Source of the DNA: a virus
Direction: 5' to 3' (one strand)
Length of the DNA: 28,972 nucleotides
Virus record (IMG/VR): IMGVR_UViG_3300025120_000365
Coordinates: 1-28,972 of that record
Under the pieces are notes generated by a model. That model was not told where the DNA came from, made no database searches, and saw only the letters and a program-made list of their open reading frames with translations. The translations under genes were made by a program, and so were the position numbers. Shown here piece by piece: positions 1-8,471 of the stretch (position 1 is the stretch's first letter; each line of letters opens with the position of its first letter).

Positions 1-1565
1 CGGATAAAGTCGTACCGATTTCGGTCAACTACCCGTTCTTCTTCAAGCCGATCCAAGACGGTATGGACAGACCCAAAACTGAACTCGCCTATCGTGTCCC
101 CGCCTCGAAATTCACCAGGCGTAAACTTGACTCCAACGAGAAACTCCAGGAAATCACCGGACTTGATACAACGATCGACTGGAAAAACACGGGTGATAAC
201 TCCTACGATGGAGAGAAATTAAAACTACTAGTACACGATGAAAGTGGAAAGTGGGAGAAACCTACAAATATATTAAACAACTGGCGAGTAACCAGAACTT
301 GTTTAAGATTAGGTTCTAGAGTTATTGGTAAATGCATGATGGGAAGTACCTCAAATGCTTTAGATAAAGGTGGTGCAAACTTTAAAAAACTTTACAATGA
401 TTCAGATGTTACACAAAGAAACGCCAATGGACAGACACGCTCAGGACTCTATTCTTTGTTCATACCTATGGAATGGAACTACGAAGGATACATTGATTCT
501 TATGGCTTTCCTGTATTCAACACACCAAAAGAAGGGGTTGAAGATCCGCACGGAACAAAAATAACACAAGGCGTAATAGAATATTGGGACAATGAAGTAG
601 AAGGTTTAAAGTCTGATCAAGACAGTTTAAATGAATTTTACAGACAGTTTCCACGTACAACCAAACACGCGTTTAGAGATGAATCAAAACAATCTCTATT
701 TAACTTGACAAAGATATACGAGCAAATAGATTTTAACGAAGATCTTAAAAACTCAATAAAAGTAACAAAAGGAAGTTTTCAGTGGGAGAACGCTAAACAA
801 GATACTAAAGTAATATTTGTACCAAATAAAGATGGTAGATTTTTAGTGACTTGGGTTCCACCTGCGCATCTTCAAAATAAAAGATATATAAAAAATGGTA
901 CTAATCATCCTGGTAATGAGCATTGCGGAGCATTTGGCTGCGATCCATACGACATATCAGGTACTGTGGACGGTAGAGGATCCAATGGATCTCTTCACGG
1001 TTTAACAAAGTTTTCAATGGAGGATGTGCCTCCGAATATGTTTTTTTTAGAATATATAGCTCGGCCTCAGACTGCTGAGATATTCTTTGAGGACGTTCTA
1101 ATGGCTTGTGTATTCTACGGGATGCCTATATTAGCTGAGAATAATAAACCTAGACTCTTGTATTATTTCAAGCGTCGAGGCTACAGAGGTTATTCAATTA
1201 ACAGACCTGACAGAAAATATAACAAACTGTCTGTGACAGAAAGAGAGCTAGGTGGAATACCAAACTCTAGTGAAGATATTAAACAAGCACACGCTGCAGC
1301 AATTGAAACTTATATAAATGATTTTGTAGGTAGAAAAGAAACGGGTCACGGAGACACATATTTTCAAAGAACATTAGAAGACTGGGCTAAGTTTAATATT
1401 AACAACAGAACAAAACATGATGCATCTATTAGTTCAGGTCTAGCTTTAATGGCTTGCAATAAACATAGATATGCACCTAACGCGCCTAAGCAAAAAGCTA
1501 AAGCGGTAGATTTAGGTTTTAGAAAGTACGATAACAAAGGAAATACATCAAAAATAATAAGTTAA
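1..1565 (+). CDS. terL: Terminase large subunit, 5' partial
   Basis: DNA-packaging motor: ATPase plus nuclease that pumps DNA through the portal and cuts concatemers. The frame is open to the window's left edge (first full codon at base 3), so the ATG at 63 is internal and the Walker A part lies outside. Visible motifs are Walker B (LLVHDE, D at 237, E at 240), a coupling motif (MMGSTS, about 340-357), and an RNase H-like nuclease domain with GCDPYD (first D at 942) and a late HDAS (D at 1419) as candidate metal ligands. The stop TAA directly abuts the portal ATG (TAAATG). Bases 1-180 are 50% G+C with C-ending codons; from about 220 the gene turns AT-rich with ATA, TTA and AGA codons. Identity rests on motif order and on the portal next door. 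Confidence 0.9.
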   Translation, partial: DKVVPISVNYPFFFKPIQDGMDRPKTELAYRVPASKFTRRKLDSNEKLQEITGLDTTIDWKNTGDNSYDGEKLKLLVHDESGKWEKPTNILNNWRVTRTCLRLGSRVIGKCMMGSTSNALDKGGANFKKLYNDSDVTQRNANGQTRSGLYSLFIPMEWNYEGYIDSYGFPVFNTPKEGVEDPHGTKITQGVIEYWDNEVEGLKSDQDSLNEFYRQFPRTTKHAFRDESKQSLFNLTKIYEQIDFNEDLKNSIKVTKGSFQWENAKQDTKVIFVPNKDGRFLVTWVPPAHLQNKRYIKNGTNHPGNEHCGAFGCDPYDISGTVDGRGSNGSLHGLTKFSMEDVPPNMFFLEYIARPQTAEIFFEDVLMACVFYGMPILAENNKPRLLYYFKRRGYRGYSINRPDRKYNKLSVTERELGGIPNSSEDIKQAHAAAIETYINDFVGRKETGHGDTYFQRTLEDWAKFNINNRTKHDASISSGLALMACNKHRYAPNAPKQKAKAVDLGFRKYDNKGNTSKIIS

Positions 1566-3950
1566 ATGAATATATATACTAATACCAGAAGCTCATTTCC
1601 TAGCCAAGTAGTTAGTGATACGGAAAAAGCTAGTTTAGAATACGGAAGTCAAGTAGCGCAAGCTATAGAAGGCGAATGGTTTTCTGCGGGTAGAACAACA
1701 GGTAATAGGTATTTAACTAACTGGAATAGCTTTAATGAATTAAGATTATATGCTAGAGGCGAGCAGTCTATACAGAAATACAAAGACGAACTATCTATTA
1801 ACGGTGATTTATCTTATTTAAACTTAGACTGGAAACCAGTACCTATATTATCTAAATTTGTAGATATAGTAGTAAATGGTATATCTGCTAGAACTTACGA
1901 TATAAAAGCTTACGCTCAAGATCCTGCTTCTATAAAGAAAAGAACAGACTATGCTTCTAAGATATATGAAGATATGTTGTCTAAAGAGTATTTAGATAAC
2001 TTAAAAGCAACTCTTGGAATAGATTTATATCAAGCATCTAATCCAGAATTATTACCAGAAACAGACGAAGAACTAGAACTTCACATGCAGCTTAGTTATA
2101 AGCAATCTATAGAGATAGCAGAAGAAGAGGCTATATCAACTGTTTTTGCTCAAAACAAATATGACCTAGTAAAACGTAGGCTTAATATGGATTTAACTGT
2201 ATTAGGTATTTCAGCATGTAAAACTAATTTTAATACCGCAGAAGGTATAACAGTAGATTACGTTGATCCTGCGTATATGGTATACTCATACACAGAAGAT
2301 CCTAACTTTGAGGATGTATACTACGTTGGTGAGTTAAAATCTATAACTATACCTGAACTCAAAAAAGAATTTCCAGACGTAACTGAGGACGAATTAAAAA
2401 GAATTCAAAACACGCCTAGCAATAGCTCTTACGTCACAGGTTGGGGTAATTACGATGAAAATACTGTTCAAGTTTTGTATTTTGATTACAAGACATATCA
2501 AAACCAAGTTTTTAAAATAAAACAAACAGATCAAGGTTTATTAAAAGCTATAGAGAAAGACGATAGCTTTAATCCTCCAGAGAATGATAGTTTTGAAAAA
2601 GTCTCTAGATCTATAGAGGTATTATATAGTGGAGCTAAGGTATTAGGTACAAACACAATGTTAAAATGGGAGCTAGCTAAAAATATGTCTAGACCCATGG
2701 CAGATACTACTAAAGTAGAAATGAATTACGCTATTTGTGCGCCTAGAATATACAAAGGACGTATTGAATCTCTTGTTAGCAAATGCATTGGTTTTGCTGA
2801 TATGATTCAGCTAACACATTTGAAACTACAGCAGGTTATGTCTAGGATTGTACCAGATGGTGTTTATTTAGACATGGACGGACTAGCCGAGGTTGACCTT
2901 GGCAACGGAACTAACTACAACCCAGCAGAAGCACTAAATATGTATTTCCAAACAGGTTCTATCGTTGGTCGATCACTTACTCAAGACGGTGATATGAATG
3001 CAGGTAAAGTACCTATTCAAGAACTTAACAGCTCAAGCGGTCAAGGTAAGATACAAAGTCTTATTCAAACCTATCAATACTACTTACAAATGATCCGTGA
3101 TGTGACAGGGCTTAATGAAGCTAGAGACGGAACTACGCCAGACAAAAGTACTTTAGTAGGTTTACAAAAGATGGCCGCTAACGCATCTAATGTAGCAACT
3201 AGACATATCAAACAAGCTAGTGCGTACTTAACTCTTAGAGTTGCTGAAAACATAGCTCTTAAGATAGCTGATGCTCTAGAGTTTCCATTAACAGCTGAGT
3301 CTTTAAAGAACTCAATAAGTAATTACAATGTTAACACTCTTCAAGAAGTTTCTAACTTAAATCTACATGATTTTGGTATTTTCTTAGAACTAGAACCTGA
3401 TGATGAAGAGCAACAACAATTAGAAGCTAATATACAAGTTGCACTGCAGCAAGGAGGCATAGACCTTGAAGACGCTATTGATTTAAGACAAATAAAAAAT
3501 CTTAAATTAGCTAATCAACTTCTTAAAGTAAAAAGAAAGTCTAAAGCTAAACAAGATCAAGAAAACGCTCAAGCTAACATAAGAGCTCAATCTGAGTCTC
3601 AAGCAGATGCTGCTGAGAAAATAGCGATGACTGAAGTCCAAAAGCAAGAAGCTATAAGTGGCTCTAAAGTTCAATATGAACAAGCTAGATCTCAAATGGA
3701 AATTGCCAGGATGGAAACAGCTGCTCAGTTAGAACAACAAAAGATGCAAGCTCAATTCAATTTTGATATGCAATTAAAACAGATGGATATGCAAGCTGTT
3801 CAGCAGAAAGAAAAAGAAATAGAAGATAGAAAAGATAAGCGTATACAAATGGAAGGTACGCAACAAAGTAAAATGATAACTCAAAGGAAAAACGATTTAA
3901 TGCCTTTTGATTTTGAGCAAGAAAAAGCAGAAGTTCCTACCGCGATGTAG
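1566..3950 (+). CDS. Portal protein
   Basis: Dodecameric ring at one capsid vertex through which DNA enters and leaves; it docks terminase and later the tail adaptor. The 794-residue length suits a podovirus portal. The N-terminal 600 residues show a mixed fold with helical stretches. From about residue 609 to the end the protein becomes a long Q/K/E-rich helical tail (for example QLEQQKMQAQF), as in the C-terminal barrel of P22-type and crAss-like portals. The start is set by zero spacing to the terminase stop. It ends in TAG, the only non-TAA stop of the 16 complete gene ends in the window. The call rests on position between terminase and scaffold/capsid plus the C-terminal barrel-like segment; I recognise no single diagnostic motif. 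Confidence 0.85.
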   Translation: MNIYTNTRSSFPSQVVSDTEKASLEYGSQVAQAIEGEWFSAGRTTGNRYLTNWNSFNELRLYARGEQSIQKYKDELSINGDLSYLNLDWKPVPILSKFVDIVVNGISARTYDIKAYAQDPASIKKRTDYASKIYEDMLSKEYLDNLKATLGIDLYQASNPELLPETDEELELHMQLSYKQSIEIAEEEAISTVFAQNKYDLVKRRLNMDLTVLGISACKTNFNTAEGITVDYVDPAYMVYSYTEDPNFEDVYYVGELKSITIPELKKEFPDVTEDELKRIQNTPSNSSYVTGWGNYDENTVQVLYFDYKTYQNQVFKIKQTDQGLLKAIEKDDSFNPPENDSFEKVSRSIEVLYSGAKVLGTNTMLKWELAKNMSRPMADTTKVEMNYAICAPRIYKGRIESLVSKCIGFADMIQLTHLKLQQVMSRIVPDGVYLDMDGLAEVDLGNGTNYNPAEALNMYFQTGSIVGRSLTQDGDMNAGKVPIQELNSSSGQGKIQSLIQTYQYYLQMIRDVTGLNEARDGTTPDKSTLVGLQKMAANASNVATRHIKQASAYLTLRVAENIALKIADALEFPLTAESLKNSISNYNVNTLQEVSNLNLHDFGIFLELEPDDEEQQQLEANIQVALQQGGIDLEDAIDLRQIKNLKLANQLLKVKRKSKAKQDQENAQANIRAQSESQADAAEKIAMTEVQKQEAISGSKVQYEQARSQMEIARMETAAQLEQQKMQAQFNFDMQLKQMDMQAVQQKEKEIEDRKDKRIQMEGTQQSKMITQRKNDLMPFDFEQEKAEVPTAM

Positions 3951-3960
3951 GTTTATTAAT

Positions 3961-3982
3961 TATTTAATTTTATTATATTATG
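3961..3982 (+). repeat. 22-base leader repeat, copy 1
   Basis: An A/T-only sequence starting TATTTAATTTTATTATA and ending in the scaffold ATG. It is identical over all 22 bases to 6763-6784, where it again ends exactly in a start codon. The fixed distance to ATG suggests a translation-initiation leader or a promoter whose transcript starts close to the ATG. There is no Shine-Dalgarno in it. Confidence 0.7.
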
Positions 3983-5164
3983 TCAGAAGTAAAAACAAAT
4001 GAACCTGTTAAGCAGGAGGGTGAGTTTAAAATTAAAAAGAAAACTCCAAAAAAATTAACAACACCTAGTAATGAACCGGTTAAAGTTAATATCAAAGAAC
4101 CTTTGATTGAAACAGCTCCAGAAATTACTAAAGTGGTAATACCAAGCGAAGATGCCATTCAAATCGGAGAAACAAAGGAAGTATCTGTGGAAGAACCATC
4201 CGGAGATAGCACAAAGGTGGGAGAATCTGTACAAGAGTCCAACGCGGATGTTGAAGGGTTTTATCCAATCAAAGAAGTAACAGATGTTGAAAAAGTTGAA
4301 GCTCAAGTAGATAAAGCAATACAAGACGAAAGAATTCTTGGCAAAGCGTTACCTGAGAACATTGAGAAACTAATTTCTTTCATGGAAGACACTGGTGGAA
4401 CAATTCAAGATTACACTAGACTAAACACTGACTATTCAGATGTTGATGAAAAAACTTTATTAGTAGAATACTATAAAAAAAATAAACCTTACTTAGATAG
4501 TAGTGACATCGAATTATTAGTTGAAGATTTTGACTATGACGAAGACCTAGACGAAGAAAGGGATATACGCAAGAAAAAACTTGCATTTAAAGAAGAGGTT
4601 GCTAAAGCCAAAGGTTTTTTAGAGGAAACGAAGAGTAAATATTACGACGAGATCAAGTTGAGACCGGGCGTTACTCAAGAACAACAAAAAGCCACCGACT
4701 TTTTCAACCGCTATAACAAGCAGCAAGAAGCAGCTGAGCAACAGCATGCACAATTCCAAGAAAGTACTAAACAGCTTTTTAGCGACAATTTCGAAGGTTT
4801 CGATATTAAAGTTGGTGACAAGAACTATAAGTACAATATTCAAAATCGTGATAAAGTTGCAGAGAACCAATCAAACATAACAAACCTTGTCGGGAAGTTC
4901 CTAGACGAAGAAGGTAATGTTAAAGACACGAAAGGTTATCATAAAGCTATATATGCTGCTGACAATGTAGACAAGATCGCAGCTCATTTCTATGAGCAAG
5001 GAAAAGCCGATGCTGTAAAGGATGTCGTTAACAGATCTAAGAACCCAAGCAACACACAAGCTAGGTCAACTCAAGGAGATGTTTTTATTGACGGATTTAA
5101 GGTAAGAGCAATTTCAGGTTCTGACTCTACAAAACTTAAAATTAAAAAAAGAAAATTTAACTAA
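3980..5164 (+). CDS. Putative capsid scaffolding protein
   Basis: Likely scaffold that guides capsid assembly and then leaves the prohead. The 394-residue product lies between portal and major capsid protein, the usual scaffold slot. It is hydrophilic throughout. Residues 1-95 are rich in E, K, T, P and V and look disordered. Residues 130-275 are charged and helical, with a coiled-coil-like Q/E/A stretch near 230-265. The C-terminus is strongly basic (KLKIKKRKFN), as in scaffolds that bind capsid protein through a basic tail. No enzyme motif is visible. Parts of the N-terminal segment (bases about 4130-4250) use fewer A/T-ending codons than neighbouring genes. A minor internal protein is the alternative; position and composition favour scaffold. 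Confidence 0.7.
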   Translation: MSEVKTNEPVKQEGEFKIKKKTPKKLTTPSNEPVKVNIKEPLIETAPEITKVVIPSEDAIQIGETKEVSVEEPSGDSTKVGESVQESNADVEGFYPIKEVTDVEKVEAQVDKAIQDERILGKALPENIEKLISFMEDTGGTIQDYTRLNTDYSDVDEKTLLVEYYKKNKPYLDSSDIELLVEDFDYDEDLDEERDIRKKKLAFKEEVAKAKGFLEETKSKYYDEIKLRPGVTQEQQKATDFFNRYNKQQEAAEQQHAQFQESTKQLFSDNFEGFDIKVGDKNYKYNIQNRDKVAENQSNITNLVGKFLDEEGNVKDTKGYHKAIYAADNVDKIAAHFYEQGKADAVKDVVNRSKNPSNTQARSTQGDVFIDGFKVRAISGSDSTKLKIKKRKFN

Positions 5165-5178
5165 AAAAACAAACAATT

Positions 5179-6645
5179 ATGAGTTTAACTCCTCAATTTG
5201 GTAGTTTAATCCCTTCGCAGGCACAACAATTACTTGCGACTAACTACCTACAATTTAACAACGGCACAAGTGATTTTGCACAGCAATATCTGCCAGAAAT
5301 TTATGAAGCTGAAGTAGAGCGTTACGGAAATCGTACGTTATCAGGATTCTTAAAAATGGTTGGCGCTGAAATGCCAATGACAAGTGATCAAGTAATTTGG
5401 TCAGAACAAAATAGATTACACGTTTCTTACGACAACGCAACAGTAGTTGCTACAGGTGGAGCTGCTTCTAACGTTATAACCCTTCCTGCTGGAGTAACAA
5501 ATGTTATTTCTCCTAACGATACGGTTGTTATTTTAGATCCAGCAACTGGAGCTGAAGCAAAAGCTTTAGTTATTGCTAGTACACCTGGTGCAGGTGGTGG
5601 TGTTGGTCAATTCACTGTAACTCCTTTTAACAACGCTTCTTTAGAAGCTGCTGCTAATGGAATTACTGTTGGTGCTGGAATCAAAGTATTTGTATACGGT
5701 TCTGCTTACCAAAAAGGCCAATTCTTAAATTCAAGTACTGCCGCTGCTGGAGCTGCTGCTAATGGATATGTATCTATTGAACCTCAACTAACTCAATTTT
5801 CTAACTCTCCAATCATAATCAGAAGCCAATACACTGTATCTGGATCTGATATGGCTCAAATCGGATGGGTTGAAGTTGCAACTGAAGACGGTGCATCTGG
5901 ATACTTGTGGTATTTAAAAGCTGAATCTGAAACTCGTTTACGTTTTGAAGATTACTTAGAAATGGCAATGGTAGAAGGTGAGTATAACCAAATAGCTCAA
6001 GCTGGTGTACCTGCTGCTACTGGACTTGCTGGTACTGAAGGTTTATTTGCTGCTATTCAAACTCGTGGAAATGTAGAAGTAGGATTTACTGCTGCTGCTG
6101 GACTTGACGAATTTGACGGTATCCTTAAGAATTTAGACACTCAAGGTGCTATTGAAGAAAACATGTTATTCTTACAAAGACAAACATCTCTTGATTTTGA
6201 CGATATGCTAGCTGGCATCTCTGGTGGATTCGCCGGTGGAACTGCTTTTGGTTTATTTGAAAACTCAGAAGAAATGGCTTTGAATTTAGGATTTAGCGGA
6301 TTCCGTAGAGGATCTTACGATTTCTATAAGACTGACTGGAAATACTTAAACGACGCTTCTACTCGTGGAGCTATCACAGGTATTAGTTCTATCGAAGGTG
6401 TATTAGTACCAGCTGGAACTTCTACAGTTTACGATCAAGTACTAGGTACAAATATACGTCGACCATTCTTACACGTACGATACAGAGCTTCTCAAGGAGA
6501 TGACAGACGTATGAAGTCTTGGTTAACTGGTTCTGCAGGTGGAGCATTTACTTCTACTCTGGATGCTATGGAAGTAAACTTCCTGTCTGAAAGATGTTTA
6601 GTAACTCAAGCTGCTAACAACTTTGTATTATTCAAAGGAATCTAA
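5179..6645 (+). CDS. Major capsid protein, HK97-fold type
   Basis: Main shell protein of the head. The 488-residue product begins with a helical arm (residues 1-60) and a conserved-looking stretch DQVIWSEQNRLHVSY near 75-89. Next comes a Gly/Ala/Val/Thr-rich beta segment (about 90-175) that looks like an inserted surface domain. The core then resumes with YTVSGSDMAQIGWVEV and RLRFEDYLEMAMVEGEYNQ (about 218-273), a pattern I associate with HK97-fold capsid proteins of crAss-like and related marine podoviruses. Codons are more regular than in neighbours (GCT, GGA, TCT), fitting high expression. The start has an A-rich leader (AAACAAACAATTATG) 14 bases after the scaffold stop. Two hairpins follow the gene, as the T7 terminator follows its capsid gene. 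Confidence 0.88.
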   Translation: MSLTPQFGSLIPSQAQQLLATNYLQFNNGTSDFAQQYLPEIYEAEVERYGNRTLSGFLKMVGAEMPMTSDQVIWSEQNRLHVSYDNATVVATGGAASNVITLPAGVTNVISPNDTVVILDPATGAEAKALVIASTPGAGGGVGQFTVTPFNNASLEAAANGITVGAGIKVFVYGSAYQKGQFLNSSTAAAGAAANGYVSIEPQLTQFSNSPIIIRSQYTVSGSDMAQIGWVEVATEDGASGYLWYLKAESETRLRFEDYLEMAMVEGEYNQIAQAGVPAATGLAGTEGLFAAIQTRGNVEVGFTAAAGLDEFDGILKNLDTQGAIEENMLFLQRQTSLDFDDMLAGISGGFAGGTAFGLFENSEEMALNLGFSGFRRGSYDFYKTDWKYLNDASTRGAITGISSIEGVLVPAGTSTVYDQVLGTNIRRPFLHVRYRASQGDDRRMKSWLTGSAGGAFTSTLDAMEVNFLSERCLVTQAANNFVLFKGI

Positions 6646-6668
6646 TTGATTCAAAATTAATGTAATTC

Positions 6669-6695
6669 TTACCCTCGTTGAACTGACGGGGGTAA
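6669..6695 (+). terminator. Hairpin just downstream of the capsid gene
   Basis: Arms TTACCCTCGT (6669-6678) and ACGGGGGTAA (6686-6695) pair over ten positions with one G-T wobble, around the loop TGAACTG. The bases after it (TTATTACC) are only weakly T-rich, so on its own it is an imperfect intrinsic terminator. It may act with the next hairpin or protect the 3' end of the abundant capsid transcript. Confidence 0.55.
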
Positions 6696-6709
6696 TTATT
6701 ACCTTTATA

Positions 6710-6758
6710 TGACATTAGCCCCTTACTAAGTATATACTAAGGCTATTGTCACATTTTT
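6710..6758 (+). terminator. Second hairpin with T-run, intrinsic terminator candidate
   Basis: The outer arms TGACATTAG (6710-6718) and CTATTGTCA (6743-6751) pair with one mismatch. The stem continues with CCTTA against TAAGG after a two-base bulge, closing on a loop CTAAGTATATAC. CA and then TTTTT (6754-6758) follow. This is the normal form of a rho-independent terminator, and it is the second hairpin within 60 bases behind the capsid gene. Confidence 0.65.
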
Positions 6759-6762
6759 AAAC

Positions 6763-6784
6763 TATTTAATTTTATTATATTATG
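6763..6784 (+). repeat. 22-base leader repeat, copy 2
   Basis: Exact copy of 3961-3982, again ending in the ATG of the following gene (6782). It lies directly after the T-run of the second capsid hairpin. A promoter that restarts transcription here, or an initiation leader, would both fit. Confidence 0.7.
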
Positions 6785-7603
6785 GCTAAACAAGCTGCAG
6801 CAAAAAAAGTTGAGGTTGCACCTCAAGAAGTGGTAACACAAGTTACTACTCCAGTAAAACCTACAAAACCAACGTGGGAAATCAAAGATAGAGTCTATTA
6901 TTTAAAAGGCAACAAAAACCCTTTAACATTAACAATACCTGGAAAGCACACTAGGAAACATGCATTACTATATTTTGATGCAAAAACTGGAAAACAAAGA
7001 GAGATAAGATATGCAACCAATCAAGACTCACCCTTAGTAGATGAACAAAAAGGGGAAGTTACAATGGGACATATTAGGTTTCACGGAGGTACTCTGCAAG
7101 TTTCAAAAGAACAGCAGAACCTACAAAAATTACTATCAATATACCATCCTTTGAAAGGTAAATTATATGAAGAGTTTAGCGCAGTTGCAGAAGCTTCTGA
7201 TGATTTAGATATTTTAGATCTTCAAATAGACGCGTTAAATGCAGCTAGAGGTATGGATGTAGATCACGGAGAAGCTATATTAAGAGTTGAGATGGGATCT
7301 AAGGTAAATTCAATGAGTTCTAAAGAACTTAAAAGAGACTTACTATTGTTTGCTAGAAACAATCCAGCATTGTTCTTAAACTTAGCTAATGACGAAAATG
7401 TACAACTAAGGAATTTTGCTATTAGAGCACAAGAAGTTGGCATTATAAGATTATCGCAAGATCAAAGAACATTCACATGGGGATCAAACGATAGAAAATT
7501 AATGAACGTTCCTTTTGACGAAAACCCTTACTCAGCGTTTGCGGCTTTCTTGAAAACAGATGAAGGAGTTGAAATCTATAAGTCTATAGATAAAAAACTA
7601 TAA
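6782..7603 (+). CDS. Conserved-looking phage protein of unknown function, isolated unit
   Basis: The 273-residue soluble product has an Ala/Lys/Val/Pro-rich flexible N-terminus (1-33). A compact beta-rich part follows from WEIKDRVYYLKG (about 34-110), with a basic patch (GKHTRKHALLYF). After that comes a helical region with IDALNAARGMDVDHGEAILRVEMG (about 150-175) and SSKELKRDLLLFARNNPALF (about 180-200). I see no signal peptide, membrane segment or catalytic motif. Position directly after the capsid gene suggests a head-associated or late-regulatory role, but I cannot assign one. The gene is bounded by two hairpins upstream and a strong terminator downstream and carries the shared 22-base leader, so it may be transcribed and dosed independently of its neighbours. 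Confidence 0.8.
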   Translation: MAKQAAAKKVEVAPQEVVTQVTTPVKPTKPTWEIKDRVYYLKGNKNPLTLTIPGKHTRKHALLYFDAKTGKQREIRYATNQDSPLVDEQKGEVTMGHIRFHGGTLQVSKEQQNLQKLLSIYHPLKGKLYEEFSAVAEASDDLDILDLQIDALNAARGMDVDHGEAILRVEMGSKVNSMSSKELKRDLLLFARNNPALFLNLANDENVQLRNFAIRAQEVGIIRLSQDQRTFTWGSNDRKLMNVPFDENPYSAFAAFLKTDEGVEIYKSIDKKL

Positions 7604-7612
7604 TAACATGTG

Positions 7613-7650
7613 ATACTAGTATAAGGCGGTTTAGGCCGCCTTTTTAGTAT
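7613..7650 (+). terminator. Strong intrinsic terminator
   Basis: Perfect inner stem AAGGCGG (7623-7629) and CCGCCTT (7636-7642), loop TTTAGG, T-run 7641-7645. An outer pair, ATACTA (7613-7618) with TAGTAT (7645-7650), can extend the structure. The GC-rich stem stands out sharply from the AT-rich surroundings. An A-rich stretch after it gives a weak T-run on the other strand, but all genes here are +. Confidence 0.88.
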
Positions 7651-7666
7651 ACAAAAATAAAAAAAA

Positions 7667-8467
7667 ATGGTAAATATAAATACTGTATATAAAACAGTCC
7701 TGTACGTATTAAACAAAGAGCAGAGAGGTTATATTCCACCTGATGAATTTAATAGTTTAGCTCAACAGGTTCAGTTTGAAATATTTCAATCGTATTTTCC
7801 TGACGGAAACCAATTAAATCGTCAAAATCAAAACAATACTCAAAATGACACTGAGTTTTTTAATACGTTTAAAAACAACAGCAATAAGTTAATACCATTT
7901 GAATCAGAAATTGAATATGAGTATAATACAGTAACAAGTTATTGGGAGCCACAAGCTTCTATAGGAAACATAACGCAAGATAGTATTATTTATCTTTACG
8001 GAGATATAATAGCGACATATGCTAGCTCTTTAGTAGGAAACACTAGTCCTCAAGCCACTTCTTCTGGATTTGAATCTATCGTGCAGTTAACAACTGTGAA
8101 AGACTACAATAAAATAACTAGATCTAAACTAACTTCCCCAACATCTAGATACCCTTTAGCAACTTCTATAAGGCCATTAGATCCTATAAGCTCAAGTTCA
8201 AATTTTAAAGTGCAACCATTACCAAGCTTTTTAAGAGTAAACTGCATAATAAGTCCATCAACTCCTAAATGGGCGTTTACTATTGGTTCTCTTGGTCAAT
8301 ATTTGTTCAGTAGCGCATCTTCTCAAAACTTTTTATTAGATATATCTGAACAAAGTAATTTAATAAGTGGTATATTGAAATATGCAGGCATAGTAATTAA
8401 TGATCCTGGAATAATAGATTTAGCTTCTCAAGAAATAGCTAAAGTGCAGGCTAACGAAAAATCTTAA
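7667..8467 (+). CDS. Putative head-tail connector (ring) protein
   Basis: The 266-residue product starts with a helical segment VYKTVLYVLNKEQRGYIPPDEF (in part residues 6-27) followed by FNSLAQQVQFEIFQSYFPDG. That pattern is typical of head-completion or ring proteins between portal and tail adaptor in Bacteroidota podoviruses. An Asn/Gln-rich linker follows (about 46-70), then a beta-rich body. No catalytic motif or membrane segment is seen. The start is the ATG after a run of nine A directly behind the terminator, so a promoter must lie in or just before 7646-7666 or transcription reads through. Four bases separate it from the next gene. The role is inferred from position. Confidence 0.65.
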   Translation: MVNINTVYKTVLYVLNKEQRGYIPPDEFNSLAQQVQFEIFQSYFPDGNQLNRQNQNNTQNDTEFFNTFKNNSNKLIPFESEIEYEYNTVTSYWEPQASIGNITQDSIIYLYGDIIATYASSLVGNTSPQATSSGFESIVQLTTVKDYNKITRSKLTSPTSRYPLATSIRPLDPISSSSNFKVQPLPSFLRVNCIISPSTPKWAFTIGSLGQYLFSSASSQNFLLDISEQSNLISGILKYAGIVINDPGIIDLASQEIAKVQANEKS

Positions 8468-8471
8468 ATAA

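Noticed and set aside
370-564. Second-frame ORF inside the terminase gene
   Set aside because: It lies wholly within the terminase frame, has no leader like other starts here, and its product shows no domain or membrane segment.
3507-3695. Minus-strand ORF with hydrophobic-looking product opposite the portal tail
   Set aside because: The apparent hydrophobicity is the reverse complement of the Lys/Gln-rich coiled tail; no minus-strand gene context exists in the window.
3948-3959. TAG-to-Gln recoding at the portal end
   Set aside because: Read-through would add only two codons before TAA, and all other genes are intact with the standard code.
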